Of a DNA stretch of 64,000 bases, positions 19,403 through 27,775 are shown in pieces. The position numbers and the translations under genes are program-made. Source of the stretch: Bifidobacterium pseudolongum subsp. pseudolongum DSM 20099 (GTDB taxonomy: Bacteria; Actinomycetota; Actinomycetes; Actinomycetales; Bifidobacteriaceae). The notes under the pieces were generated by a model. That model saw nothing but the letters and a program-made list of their open reading frames with translations. It was not told the origin of the DNA and did no database searches. Within the stretch, counting starts at the first letter, position 1. Each line of letters opens with the position of its first letter. The stretch lies in assembly GCF_000771225.1 (NCBI RefSeq), contig NZ_JDTZ01000005.1, forward strand, positions 248,001 to 312,000, given 5' to 3'.

Positions 19403-19948
19403 ATGGTGCAGGACGACGAGAAGACAATCGAACAACTCAATGAAGAGGCGGACATCGCCGCCGACTACCTCGAGGGTCTGCTCGACGTGGCCGATTACGA
19501 AGGCGACATCGAGATGGGTGTGCGCAACAACCGCCCGATGGTGCAGATCGTGGCCGACGATGACACCGACATCAAGCACCTGATCGGCCGCAATGGCGAA
19601 GTGGTCGACGCGCTCCAGCAGCTGTGCCGCCTGGCCGTGCAACAGCAGACCGGCGAACGTTCGCACCTGATCGTGGACGTGGACGGCTTTTTGAAGCGCC
19701 GCCGCCAGATCCTGCGCGACATGGCGCTCGACGCGGTCGACGACGTGCGCGAGACCGGCGAGCCGGTGGATTTGAATCCGATGAACTCGTTCGAACGCAA
19801 GATCATCCACGATGTGGTGCGCGATGAGGGCCTGCGTTCGCGTTCGCACGGCGAGGAACCGAAGCGTTACGTGACCGTCTACCTCAAGCACGAGGCCGTG
19901 GACGACGACGAGTTCGAAGACGACGAGGAGTACATCGTCGAGGACTGA
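19403..19948 (+). CDS. jag: Jag/KhpB-type KH-R3H RNA-binding protein
   Basis: An RNA-binding protein of the Jag (KhpB/SpoIIIJ-associated) family. Firmicute relatives influence cell division and sRNA metabolism. The 181 residues hold a KH domain with its GxxG loop in HLIGRNGEVVDAL and an R3H domain in NSFERKIIHDVV...RSRSHGEEPKRYV. The Jag-N domain of Gram-positive relatives is missing, replaced by a short acidic N-terminus. The acidic C-terminal tail is unusual. AAGGAG lies 5-6 nt before the ATG at 19403. It is separated from yidC by a terminator, so it has its own promoter. Confidence 0.9.
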   Translation: MVQDDEKTIEQLNEEADIAADYLEGLLDVADYEGDIEMGVRNNRPMVQIVADDDTDIKHLIGRNGEVVDALQQLCRLAVQQQTGERSHLIVDVDGFLKRRRQILRDMALDAVDDVRETGEPVDLNPMNSFERKIIHDVVRDEGLRSRSHGEEPKRYVTVYLKHEAVDDDEFEDDEEYIVED

Positions 19949-20034
19949 CAATTCCGGTTTCACGCAAGGCGCCCCGGTGCATCTGTGCCGTGGCGCCTTG
20001 CTCCGTTGAGCGCGCCGGTGGTGCGCCGCGCGAT

Positions 20035-20040
20035 AGGATG
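20035..20040 (+). promoter_or_regulatory. -10 hexamer of a leaderless promoter (rsmG)
   Basis: TAGGAT ends 7 nt before the rsmG ATG. No Shine-Dalgarno sequence is present. Confidence 0.5.
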
Positions 20041-20047
20041 GTGCATT

Positions 20048-20782
20048 ATGAGTGTCGAGATCCATACCGACGAGCAGCTCGCCGATTCGCCTGTGTTGCA
20101 GGCCGTGTTCGGTGAGGCGCTGCCGAAAATCGAGGTGTTTCACGGGAAACTGCAGGCCGAAGGCGAGGAGCGTGGCTTGATCGGCCCGCGTGACGTGGAC
20201 ATCATCTGGGAGCGCCACCTGCTCAATTCCGCCGCGATTGTGCCATTTGTGGCGGAAAAGACCGAAGGCCGCCAATTCAAGACCGTGGCCGACCTGGGCA
20301 GTGGCGGGGGATTCCCAGGGCTTGTGATCGCCGCGATGCTGCCCGACCGCCTGGTCACCTTGATCGAACCGATGGAGCGGCGCATCGAATGGCTCAACGA
20401 ATGCGTGGACGCCATGGAATTGGCCAACGTGAAGGTCGTGCGTGGCCGCGCCGAAGAGGCGATCGCCTCGCTGCGCATGCACAACGGCCAGGGCCGTGGC
20501 AAAGTTGCGGTGACCGATGACCTGTACCAGGCGGTCACGCACCCGTTCGCCGTGGTGACATGCCGCGCAGTGGCGCCGATGACGAAGCTCGCCGGATGGG
20601 CGTTGCCGCTCGTGGAGCCGAAGGGCGCGCTTGTGGCGCTCAAAGGCCGGTCCGCGCAGGCCGAGATCGACAAGGCGAAGCCGATGATCAAGCGCTTCGG
20701 CGGCATCAAACCCCGTGTGGTGACCGCGCCGGTTGCCGATGGCTTCGAATCGACGCAAGTGGTGATCGTCGATAAGCGCTGA
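20048..20782 (+). CDS. rsmG: 16S rRNA (guanine527-N7)-methyltransferase RsmG
   Basis: Methylates G527 of 16S rRNA using S-adenosylmethionine; loss confers low-level streptomycin resistance in other bacteria. The 244 residues carry the SAM-binding motif [15 protein letters not shown] near residue 80. [17 protein letters not shown] later matches the family. The leaderless-type -10 supports the ATG at 20048. A parS-like site lies within the coding sequence (20136-20151). Confidence 0.95.
   Translation: MSVEIHTDEQLADSPVLQAVFGEALPKIEVFHGKLQAEGEERGLIGPRDVDIIWERHLLNSAAIVPFVAEKTEGRQFKTVADLGSGGGFPGLVIAAMLPDRLVTLIEPMERRIEWLNECVDAMELANVKVVRGRAEEAIASLRMHNGQGRGKVAVTDDLYQAVTHPFAVVTCRAVAPMTKLAGWALPLVEPKGALVALKGRSAQAEIDKAKPMIKRFGGIKPRVVTAPVADGFESTQVVIVDKR
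20136..20151. other. parS-like ParB-binding site
   Basis: TGTTTCACGGGAAACT matches the bacterial parS consensus TGTTTCACGTGAAACA at 14 of 16 positions. It lies inside rsmG, about 0.9 kb from parA, a normal place for an origin-proximal centromere. Confidence 0.65.
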
Positions 20783-21075
20783 GTGGAGCGCCAGTGGCGT
20801 TAATGGTATGGCTTCACGTGAGTTGTCCACAGGTTTTGTGTAGCCGAAAAAGTTATCCACAATCGGTGGGTGGTGGAGTTAAAGTGCCCACAATCCATTG
20901 AAATCATTATGGTTTCACCCACCGTGCAATATACGGGTCACGCCGTATATTGCACACATCATCCACAGTTATCCACACCCAATCCACACCGGTGTGAAAC
21001 CGTGAAATACCCGTGAATCTGTCCATACGAATGAAGAGACTGTAACGTATTGCGACTTAGAGGAGGTCCGTCTTC
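20783..21075. other. rsmG-parA intergenic region with DnaA boxes
   Basis: TTATCCACA at 20853-20861 and 20969-20977, TTGTCCACA at 20823-20831. A palindrome CACACCGGTGTG lies at 20985-20996. GGTTTCAC (20911-20918) and its inverse GTGAAACC bracket the inverted repeat at 20924-20955. It probably holds the parAB promoter and a subsidiary DnaA-binding cluster. Confidence 0.65.
20924..20955. repeat. 13-bp perfect inverted repeat between DnaA boxes
   Basis: GTGCAATATACGG (20924-20936), 6-nt spacer, CCGTATATTGCAC (20943-20955). It is AT-rich in a GC-rich genome and has no T-run. It could be a repressor operator or a strand-opening element upstream of parA. Confidence 0.6.
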
Positions 21076-22047
21076 GTGACTCAGCAAGGGAACACCCCCG
21101 GCATGGAAAGCGCAACCGAAACCATCGCACGCATCTTCTCCGACGACCAGTCCGGTGTCGGTTCGGAGATCGCCGGGCTTTCGGCGCGCTACGAGCGCAT
21201 CAACGAAGCCGTGTTCGACCCGCCGGCGCAGACGCGCCGCATCGCCGTGGCGAACCAGAAGGGCGGTGTGGGCAAGACGAGTACCGCGGTGAACATGGCT
21301 GCGGCACTGGCCCTCGCCGGCATGCGCGTGCTCGTGGTGGACATGGATCCGCAAGGCAACGCCTCCACCGCGCTCGGCGCCAAGCACAACTCGGGCGACC
21401 CGTCCGTCTACGACGTGATCGAAGGCCGCGCCACGGTCGCCGACGTGATGCAGACGTGCCCCGAATTCGAAACACTGCAGGTGGTGCCGGCCTCGATCGA
21501 CCTGTCCGGCGCCGACCTTGAGCTCGCCGACATGCCTGACCGCAACAACCTGATGCGCAAGGCGCTCGACGCGTTCCTGGCCGAAACGCCCGTGCATTAC
21601 GACTACGTGTTCGTCGACTGCCCGCCGAGCCTCGGCCTGCTCGTGATCAACGCGATGTGCGCGGTCAACGAGATGCTCATCCCGATCCAGGCGGAATACT
21701 ACGCGCTCGAAGGGCTGGGCCAACTCATCAACACGATCGGCCTCGTGCAGTCGAACTTCAACCCCGAACTGCTCGTCTCCACGATGCTCGTGACGATGTT
21801 CGACCGCCGCACGTTGCTCAGCCGCGAAGTGTACGAGGAAGTCAAAACGCACTACCCGAGCATCGTGCTCGACACAACGATCCCGCGCACGGTCAAGATC
21901 TCGGAAGCGCCGAGCTTCGGCCAGAGCGTGATCTCGTACGACCCGCGCGGCAAAGGCGCGGTCTCGTACCGCGAAGCCGCGTACGAGCTCAACAGCCGGT
22001 CCACGGTGGTCCTGGAAACCCTTGCGTCGAGGAGAAACGAGAACTGA
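21076..22047 (+). CDS. parA: Chromosome partitioning ATPase ParA (Soj)
   Basis: A deviant-Walker ATPase that moves ParB-parS complexes to segregate newly replicated origins. The 323 residues hold KGGVGKTST at 62-70 (signature Lys plus Lys67), then VVDMDPQGNAS and YDYVFVDCPPSLG. About 50 extra N-terminal residues precede the ATPase core, as in other Actinobacteria. The start is GTG, 9 nt after GAGGAGG. It lies 2 nt ahead of parB, so the two form one operon. Confidence 0.96.
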   Translation: MTQQGNTPGMESATETIARIFSDDQSGVGSEIAGLSARYERINEAVFDPPAQTRRIAVANQKGGVGKTSTAVNMAAALALAGMRVLVVDMDPQGNASTALGAKHNSGDPSVYDVIEGRATVADVMQTCPEFETLQVVPASIDLSGADLELADMPDRNNLMRKALDAFLAETPVHYDYVFVDCPPSLGLLVINAMCAVNEMLIPIQAEYYALEGLGQLINTIGLVQSNFNPELLVSTMLVTMFDRRTLLSREVYEEVKTHYPSIVLDTTIPRTVKISEAPSFGQSVISYDPRGKGAVSYREAAYELNSRSTVVLETLASRRNEN

Positions 22048-22049
22048 TT

Positions 22050-23414
22050 ATGGCATCGAAATCACGTTTGGGCCGAGGGCTCGGTGCGCTGTTTCCGTCA
22101 CTGCCAGGCGAAGAGCCGGCCAAGCCGGCCGTCGAACCGGAAGAGCCTGCGCCGGCACCACAGCCGGTACGCAAGCGTGCGGCCGCCGGGCGCCCCACGC
22201 GCACACGCAAAGCGCAGCCCGCGGCGCCCGCCGAAACCGCCATGCCGGCAGGCCCGATCTCGCCCCTCGAATCGACGATTCCGTCGATGGGTGAGATGAC
22301 GCGCCATGCGGAGACCGTCTCGAAGCTCGCGGCGCCGATGACGCTGCAGCCGGAAGCCGCCGAGCACAAGCCGGTGGCGCAGGCGCCCGCCAAGCCGCAG
22401 GCCAAGGCGCCGGCAGCCAAGTCCGCGAAGCGCGCCGCGATGCCGGCGATCAGCGACATGGCCCACCCGAGCGACATGTTCTTCGACGGCACGCCGATTG
22501 CGCCGAAGGCGGGCGTGGATGCGAAGCCGGCGGCCGAACCGCGGCTCAAGCCGGTCGAAGGCGGCTATCTTGTGGAACTCGAGACCGCGCAGATCGGGCC
22601 GAACCTGCACCAGCCGCGCACGGTGTTCAATGACGACGAACTGCGCGAACTCGCCGAATCGATCAAGGAAGTCGGTGTACTGCAGCCGATCGTGGTGCGC
22701 AAACGCCCGGCGGAGCAGATCCGCGCGGCGCATGCCCAGCCGCAGCAGGAGGGCGGCGACCGGTTCGCCGACCGCATGGACAGCGAATACGAGCTGATCA
22801 TGGGCGAGCGCCGCTGGCGCGCGTCACAGCTCGCCGGACTCGCGACGATCCCCGCGATCGTCAAGACGACCGCCGACGACTACATGCTGCGCGACGCGCT
22901 GCTCGAGAACCTGCACCGCGTGGCGCTCAACCCGCTCGAAGAGGCGGCCGCGTACCAGCAGATGATCGACGAGTTCGGCCTCACGCAGCTGCAGCTCGCG
23001 AAGTCGGTCTCGAAGTCACGCCCGCAGATCGCGAACACGCTGCGCCTGATGAACCTGCCGGCGAGCGTGCAGAAGCGCGTGGTGGCGGGGCAGATCTCGG
23101 CGGGCCATGCGCGCGCGCTGCTCGGTCTGCCGAGCGACGCGGCCATGGAGAAGCTCGCGCAGCGCATCGTGGACGAGGGGCTTTCCGTGCGCAGCGTCGA
23201 GGAGATCGTCTCCATGCAGACGGCCGACCAGCCGAAGAAACCGAAGGCGAACAAGCACAATCCATGGGCGGGGTCGCCGATCCAGCTCAATCTGGAGAAG
23301 CGCTTCGACACCAAAGTCTCCATCAAGGGCTCCGAGCAGCATGGGCGCATCGAGATCGTGTTCTCGTCGCCGGAGGAGATGGACCGCATCATCGCCCTCC
23401 TCGACCCGCAGTAA
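22050..23414 (+). CDS. parB: Chromosome partitioning protein ParB (Spo0J)
   Basis: A parS-binding CTPase that spreads around the origin and recruits SMC. The 454 residues begin MASKSRLGRGLGALFP, the ParA-contact peptide. A long Ala/Pro-rich linker (to about residue 170) follows, then the ParB/Srx domain with GERRWRASQLAG, an HTH region (LAKSVSKSRPQIANTLRLM) and a dimerisation tail. An insertion (PAEQIRAAHAQPQQEGGDR) sits before the GERR motif. The start follows the parA stop by 2 nt. Confidence 0.95.
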   Translation: MASKSRLGRGLGALFPSLPGEEPAKPAVEPEEPAPAPQPVRKRAAAGRPTRTRKAQPAAPAETAMPAGPISPLESTIPSMGEMTRHAETVSKLAAPMTLQPEAAEHKPVAQAPAKPQAKAPAAKSAKRAAMPAISDMAHPSDMFFDGTPIAPKAGVDAKPAAEPRLKPVEGGYLVELETAQIGPNLHQPRTVFNDDELRELAESIKEVGVLQPIVVRKRPAEQIRAAHAQPQQEGGDRFADRMDSEYELIMGERRWRASQLAGLATIPAIVKTTADDYMLRDALLENLHRVALNPLEEAAAYQQMIDEFGLTQLQLAKSVSKSRPQIANTLRLMNLPASVQKRVVAGQISAGHARALLGLPSDAAMEKLAQRIVDEGLSVRSVEEIVSMQTADQPKKPKANKHNPWAGSPIQLNLEKRFDTKVSIKGSEQHGRIEIVFSSPEEMDRIIALLDPQ

Positions 23415-23437
23415 GCGGCTGCTGGAGGCATGCCTTG

Positions 23438-24487
23438 ATGCATTCCGCGTGGTTGACGCCGCCATACGTGTTCCTTTGGGTCCCGCAGCTGTGCGCGCTT
23501 GCGTTCCTCGCGCTCATCGTGCGGTTCGACCGCCGCTCGCTGTGGTCGGGATTCGCGCTGTTCGTGCTCATCATGACGGTCGGCGTGACCGCGGCGTGCC
23601 TCTTCGTCGACACGATGGACCTTGTGCCAAGCCAGTGGATCCGCACGGTGATGCTGTGGATCGGGCTGCTCGCGGCCGCCGTCATCGCCGCCTTCCCCGT
23701 GCTCCTGGGCGTGTTCCTGACCGCGGAGGGCTGCCGTCTGCTGCGCAGGGAGGGTGTGTCGCCCGCCAATTGCCTTTCGCTTGCGGCCGGCCTCTTTGTG
23801 CTGTTGGACCTGACGCTCATCCCGTATCTTGCGTCGCTCGTGCGCAATGCGGCGGTCACGTGGCTGTTCGCGCTCGCGTCCGCGTGTGTGCTGTTCTTCT
23901 CCGCGCAGCTCGCGATCTACTGCCTGTCGGCGTTCGTCAATCTGGTGCATGTGGGCAAGCCGAGGGGACTCAGGCAGATCGTGGTGCTGGGCTCGGGCAT
24001 CTTCGGGACGGCTGTGCCGCCGCTGCTGGGCAACCGCATCCGCAAAGGCATCCAGCTGCAGCATGATGCCCCGCACGCCGTGCTCATCCTTTCCGGCGGC
24101 CAAGGGCCCGGCGAAGACATCCCCGAAGGGCGCGCGATGATGGCGTGGGCGCTGGAGCACGGGGCGGACCCGTCGCGGACGATCGCGGAAGAACGCTCGC
24201 GCAGCACCGAGGAGAACCTTGCATACTCGGCACGGCTGTTCCCCGACCCCACCGGAAAGACGGCAATCGTCTCGACACGGTACCACGTGCTGCGCGCGCT
24301 GTTCATCTCCAAACGGCTGCATATGGACGCCGTCGGCTACGGCTCGGCGGCCACATGGTATTTCTCGCTCAACGCGATGCTGCGCGAGTTTATCGCGTTC
24401 GTCGTCATGACGCGCAAGCGGCAGGTGGTCGTGCTGTGTGCGCTGCTCGCACCGCTCTGGCTCACGGCGCTCGCCGACGTGGCATAG
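23438..24487 (+). CDS. YdcF/DUF218 family membrane protein
   Basis: A membrane protein with a cytosolic-fold DUF218 (YdcF/SanA/ElyC) domain. Relatives affect envelope integrity; the substrate is unknown. About five hydrophobic segments fill residues 8-170. DUF218 follows with IVVLGSGI, ILSGGQGPGEDIPEG, EERSRSTEENLAYS and STRYHVLRAL, the usual conserved Gly, Glu-Asn and His residues. A last TM helix is at the end. GGAGG lies 9 nt before the ATG. The 23-nt gap after parB suggests readthrough from parAB. Confidence 0.8.
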   Translation: MHSAWLTPPYVFLWVPQLCALAFLALIVRFDRRSLWSGFALFVLIMTVGVTAACLFVDTMDLVPSQWIRTVMLWIGLLAAAVIAAFPVLLGVFLTAEGCRLLRREGVSPANCLSLAAGLFVLLDLTLIPYLASLVRNAAVTWLFALASACVLFFSAQLAIYCLSAFVNLVHVGKPRGLRQIVVLGSGIFGTAVPPLLGNRIRKGIQLQHDAPHAVLILSGGQGPGEDIPEGRAMMAWALEHGADPSRTIAEERSRSTEENLAYSARLFPDPTGKTAIVSTRYHVLRALFISKRLHMDAVGYGSAATWYFSLNAMLREFIAFVVMTRKRQVVVLCALLAPLWLTALADVA

Positions 24488-24526
24488 TGGATCGCGCCGG
24501 CGAGCTGAGCCACGCCGGCGCGAGCC

Positions 24527-25480
24527 CTACGCCTCCGCGGCCTCGGCCACAAGCGACTCGAGGTACGCCTGCACGTCGAGCGCGGCTCGGCAGCCGGTGC
24601 CCGCGGCGCTGATCGCCTGCTGGTAGACCGGGTCGGCGCAGTCGCCGGCTGCGAACACGCCCGGCACATTGGTGCGCGTGGAGGCGCCTTCGACGACGAT
24701 GTACCCGTGGTCGTCGAGTTCGACTGCGCGGCCAAGGAAGGCGGTCTGCGGCACCTGGCCGGCGGCGATGAACACGCCGTTCGCGGGCAGTTCGCCCGTC
24801 TCCCCGCTGACGACGTTGCGGATGCTCACCGAGGTGACGCCCTTGCCGTCGCCGTTGATGCGCTCCACCACCGTGTTCATCATCACGTCGATCGCCGGGT
24901 TCTCGAGCGTGCGGTCGACCATGATCTGCGAGGCGCGGAACTGGTCGCGCCGGTGCAGCAGCGTGACCGACGACCCGAAGCGGCTGAGGAACCCGGCCTC
25001 CTCCATCGCGGAGTCGCCGCCGCCGACCACGACGATCGGCTTGCCACGGAAGAAGAAGCCGTCGCATGTGGCGCAGAACGAGACGCCCTTGCCGGAGTAT
25101 TCCTCTTCGCCGGGCACATCGAGGTGCCGGTAGTACGAGCCGGTGGCGATGATCACGGCGCGCGCCTGGTAGACGTCGCCGCCCGAACAGGTGACCGTCT
25201 TGACCGTCTCGTCGAGCCGCGTGGATTCGACGTCGTCGAACACGATCTCGGCATTGAAGCGTTCGGCCTGGCGCTGCATGTTCTCCATGAGATCGGGGCC
25301 CATGATGCCGTCGGGGAAGCCGGGGAAGTTCTCCACTTCGGTTGTGTTGACGAGCTGGCCTCCCGGGGTGAGTGCGCCCGCCACGACGAGCGGCTTGAGG
25401 CCTGCACGGCCCAGGTAGATGGCTGCGGTGTATCCGGCGGGGCCGGATCCGATGATGATGACGTCGCGAATTTCACTCAT
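24527..25480 (-). CDS. trxB: Thioredoxin-disulfide reductase
   Basis: A flavoenzyme that reduces thioredoxin with NADPH. The 317 residues show the FAD motif GSGPAGYTAAIY, the redox-active CATC in SFCATCDGFF, and the NADPH motif VVVGGGDSAMEEA. The ATG at 25480 gives the normal N-terminus (MSEIRDVIIIG). The -10 TATTGT (minus strand) sits 6 nt upstream. No trxA follows, unlike the trxB-trxA pair usual at this locus in other Actinobacteria. Confidence 0.95.
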   Translation of the reverse strand: MSEIRDVIIIGSGPAGYTAAIYLGRAGLKPLVVAGALTPGGQLVNTTEVENFPGFPDGIMGPDLMENMQRQAERFNAEIVFDDVESTRLDETVKTVTCSGGDVYQARAVIIATGSYYRHLDVPGEEEYSGKGVSFCATCDGFFFRGKPIVVVGGGDSAMEEAGFLSRFGSSVTLLHRRDQFRASQIMVDRTLENPAIDVMMNTVVERINGDGKGVTSVSIRNVVSGETGELPANGVFIAAGQVPQTAFLGRAVELDDHGYIVVEGASTRTNVPGVFAAGDCADPVYQQAISAAGTGCRAALDVQAYLESLVAEAAEA

Positions 25481-25486
25481 GCTCCC

Positions 25487-25492
25487 ACAATA
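25487..25492 (-). promoter_or_regulatory. -10 hexamer of a leaderless promoter (trxB)
   Basis: TATTGT on the minus strand ends 6 nt before the trxB ATG. Confidence 0.5.
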
Positions 25493-25546
25493 GGCGCATC
25501 GGCATGGGTATTCCGCGGTTCCACTCATAGCTCATGCGCCGTTCCC

Positions 25547-25552
25547 TATAAT
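25547..25552 (+). promoter_or_regulatory. -10 of the lacI-type regulator gene
   Basis: Consensus TATAAT. The predicted start of transcription is about 35 nt before the regulator's ATG. No clear -35 is visible. It is divergent from the trxB promoter, 55 bp away. Confidence 0.55.
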
Positions 25553-25593
25553 GTGGGTATGGCTGCACACACCGCGCGGCGGAAGGAGGAGCC

Positions 25594-26631
25594 ATGGCGC
25601 ATCGCACGACCCTGCGCGACATCGCGCACGAAGTGGGCGTTTCGGTCACCACCGTCTCGCTTGTGCTCAACAACCGGCTGGCGCGCGTCTCCGACGAGAC
25701 CCGCGCGCAGATCTTCGAAACCGCCAAACGGCTGCGGTATGTGCCCAACCAGAACGCGCGCAGCCTGCTCACCAAGCGCACGATGCTCATCGCGCTCATC
25801 GTGCCCGACATCGAGAACCTGTTCTTCGCCGCGCTCGCGCGCTGCCTCGAGGAATCATGCCAGGCGGCCGGCTACGAGCTTGTCATCGCGAATTCGAACG
25901 ACCGGCGCGCGGTGGAGCGCGACCTGCTGCAGCATGTGGTGGCGCGCGGTGTGGACGGCTTGTTCCTGATTCCCGCGCGCGAATCATACGCCGACGAGGT
26001 GGGACTGCGCGAAGACGTGCGCCGTGTGCCGTGCCCGGTGACGCTGATCGATCGTCTGGTGTCCGCACAGTGGTGCGACGGCGCGGGGTTCGACAATGTG
26101 CTCGGCGGTGCCCTGGCCGCGCGCAGGCTGCTTGAGGCCGGACATACGCGCATTGGGTGCATTTCTGGCGATGGGCGCGAAGGCAGCGCCAACCGCCGCC
26201 GGCGCGGGTTCGCCAACGTGCTCGAGCAGGCCGGCGTGCCGCTTGAACCGGCGCTCGACGTGGCCGGCGACTACCGCTTTGACGGCGGGTACGCCGCCAC
26301 GGCCGCCATGGTGGACAACGGCGCCACGGCGGTGTTCTGCTGCAACGACCTGATGGCGATGGGCCTGCTGCGCGGTCTGCGCGAACGCGGGCTTTCTGTG
26401 CCCGCGGACATGTCGGTGATCGGCTACGACAACATCATGGAACGCTTCGGCATGCAGATCGAGGTGACAACGGTCGAGCAGGATGTGGCACAGCTTGCGC
26501 GCGCCGCATGGGAGCTGCTCTCGGCGCGCATCGGGGCGCCCGGCGAGGGCCACCCGTGGCTCGCCGAGCCGCGCACCCGGGTGCTTGCGCCGTGTCTTGT
26601 GGACAAAGGCAGTGTGCGCGACCTGAGCTGA
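25594..26631 (+). CDS. LacI-family transcriptional regulator (nucleoside cassette)
   Basis: A DNA-binding repressor with a periplasmic-binding-protein-like sensor domain. The N-terminal HTH reads TLRDIAHEVGVSVTTVSLVLN, then the hinge helix region RLRYVPNQNARSLLTKRT. The sensor domain runs to residue 345. AAGGAGGAG lies just before the ATG. It stands ahead of a nucleoside hydrolase, permease and ribokinase. A LacI-type 20-bp palindrome lies at the hydrolase promoter (26741-26760), so it most likely represses that cassette in response to ribose or a nucleoside. It resembles RbsR-type regulators; the ligand is inferred. Confidence 0.85.
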   Translation: MAHRTTLRDIAHEVGVSVTTVSLVLNNRLARVSDETRAQIFETAKRLRYVPNQNARSLLTKRTMLIALIVPDIENLFFAALARCLEESCQAAGYELVIANSNDRRAVERDLLQHVVARGVDGLFLIPARESYADEVGLREDVRRVPCPVTLIDRLVSAQWCDGAGFDNVLGGALAARRLLEAGHTRIGCISGDGREGSANRRRRGFANVLEQAGVPLEPALDVAGDYRFDGGYAATAAMVDNGATAVFCCNDLMAMGLLRGLRERGLSVPADMSVIGYDNIMERFGMQIEVTTVEQDVAQLARAAWELLSARIGAPGEGHPWLAEPRTRVLAPCLVDKGSVRDLS

Positions 26632-26700
26632 CCTTTGTATGGCGTGTGTAGCGCATGGCTGTGCCGGTGGGGTGCGCGACACGCTGACAGCTGACGGATT

Positions 26701-26728
26701 TTGACGGGCCCCGTGAAAGGGATATGAT
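26701..26728 (+). promoter_or_regulatory. Promoter of the nucleoside cassette
   Basis: TTGACG (26701-26706), 16-bp spacer, TATGAT (26723-26728). Transcription should begin near 26735, just before the operator. Confidence 0.65.
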
Positions 26729-26740
26729 GAAGTCAACACA

Positions 26741-26760
26741 GTGATAAAACGTTTTATCAC
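26741..26760. promoter_or_regulatory. LacI-type operator
   Basis: GTGATAAAACGTTTTATCAC is a perfect 20-bp palindrome with the central CG typical of LacI-family operators. It lies a few bases downstream of the predicted transcription start, where a bound repressor would block transcription. Confidence 0.8.
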
Positions 26761-26806
26761 TCGGACCGGCTCAGCCGGATCCACTTCAATGAGGAAGGAC
26801 GGACCC

Positions 26807-27763
26807 ATGAAGAAGATGATTCTTGATCTGGACACCGGCGTCGATGATGCGCTTGCCATCTCGTACGCGCTCGGCAGTCCGGAAGTGGAACTCATTGGCA
26901 TCACCGGCACCTACGGCAATGTGCTGATGGAGCAGGGTGTGCGCAACGCGCTCGCGATCACCGAACTGCTCGGCCACCCCGAAGTCAAGGTGTACCGCGG
27001 ACTTGACCACTCGAGCACCACGGATTCGTTCCAGGTGCTCGAGATCTCGAGCTTCATCCACGGCCAGAACGGCATCGGGGAAGCGGTGATCGCGGACTCC
27101 ACGCGCGACGCGGAGGATACCCCGGCGGTGGACTTCATCATCGACGCCGTGAAGACCTACGGCAAGGACCTCGTGTACGTGCCGACCGGCCCGCTGACGA
27201 ACCTCGACGCTGCAATCGCCCGTGCCCCCGAAATCGTCGATGAGATCGGACGCGTGGTACTGATGGGCGGCGCGCTCACCGTGCCCGGCAATGTGAATGC
27301 CTGGACCGAGGCGAACATCTCGCAGGACCCGGACGCCGCCAACCGCGTGTTCCGCTCGGGCATCCCCGCCACTATGGTGGGCCTCGACGTGACGCTGCAG
27401 ACGCTGCTCACCTACAAGGAGACGCAGCGCTGGCGCGACCTGGGCACCCCGGCGGGCGCATTCCTGGCCGACATGACCGATTTCTACATCAAGGCCTACG
27501 AGACGACCGCCCCGCATCTGGGCGGCTGCGGCCTGCACGACCCGCTCGCCGTGGGCGTGGCCGTCGACCCGACGCTCGTGACCACGCTGCCGATCAACAT
27601 GAAGGTGGACGTGGAAGGCCCCACCCGCGGGCGCACAATCGGTGACGAGACCCGCCTCAACGACCCCGTCAAGACGATGGACGCCGCCGTCGGTGTCGAC
27701 GTGCCGCGCTTCCTCGACGAATTCATGACCCGCATCTCCACGTTGGCCGCCAACGCCGCCTGA
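26807..27763 (+). CDS. Nucleoside hydrolase (inosine/uridine-preferring family)
   Basis: Hydrolyses the N-glycosidic bond of ribonucleosides to give a free base plus ribose. The 318 residues start MKKMILDLDTGVDDALA, the Asp-rich Ca2+ and ribose site of the IunH/RihA-C family, and contain VPTGPLTNLDAAI and VLMGGA. A conserved His and Asp occur near the end (GLHDPLAVGVAVD). A GGAAGG Shine-Dalgarno sequence lies ahead of the ATG at 26807. The preceding in-frame codons from 26741 are operator and leader. Base preference cannot be read from sequence. Confidence 0.9.
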   Translation: MKKMILDLDTGVDDALAISYALGSPEVELIGITGTYGNVLMEQGVRNALAITELLGHPEVKVYRGLDHSSTTDSFQVLEISSFIHGQNGIGEAVIADSTRDAEDTPAVDFIIDAVKTYGKDLVYVPTGPLTNLDAAIARAPEIVDEIGRVVLMGGALTVPGNVNAWTEANISQDPDAANRVFRSGIPATMVGLDVTLQTLLTYKETQRWRDLGTPAGAFLADMTDFYIKAYETTAPHLGGCGLHDPLAVGVAVDPTLVTTLPINMKVDVEGPTRGRTIGDETRLNDPVKTMDAAVGVDVPRFLDEFMTRISTLAANAA

Positions 27764-27775
27764 AAGGACAGTACG

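Noticed and set aside
20812-20830. Second parS candidate around CTTCACGTGAG
   Set aside because: The core CACGTG is right, but only about 10 of 16 positions fit parS, much weaker than the site at 20136.
25559-25969. Leaderless ORF starting ATG at 25559, overlapping the LacI regulator in another frame
   Set aside because: The spacing to TATAAT is right for a leaderless start, but the translation is Arg/Ser-rich nonsense, and the LacI frame beginning at 25594 has a strong Shine-Dalgarno sequence and clear homology.
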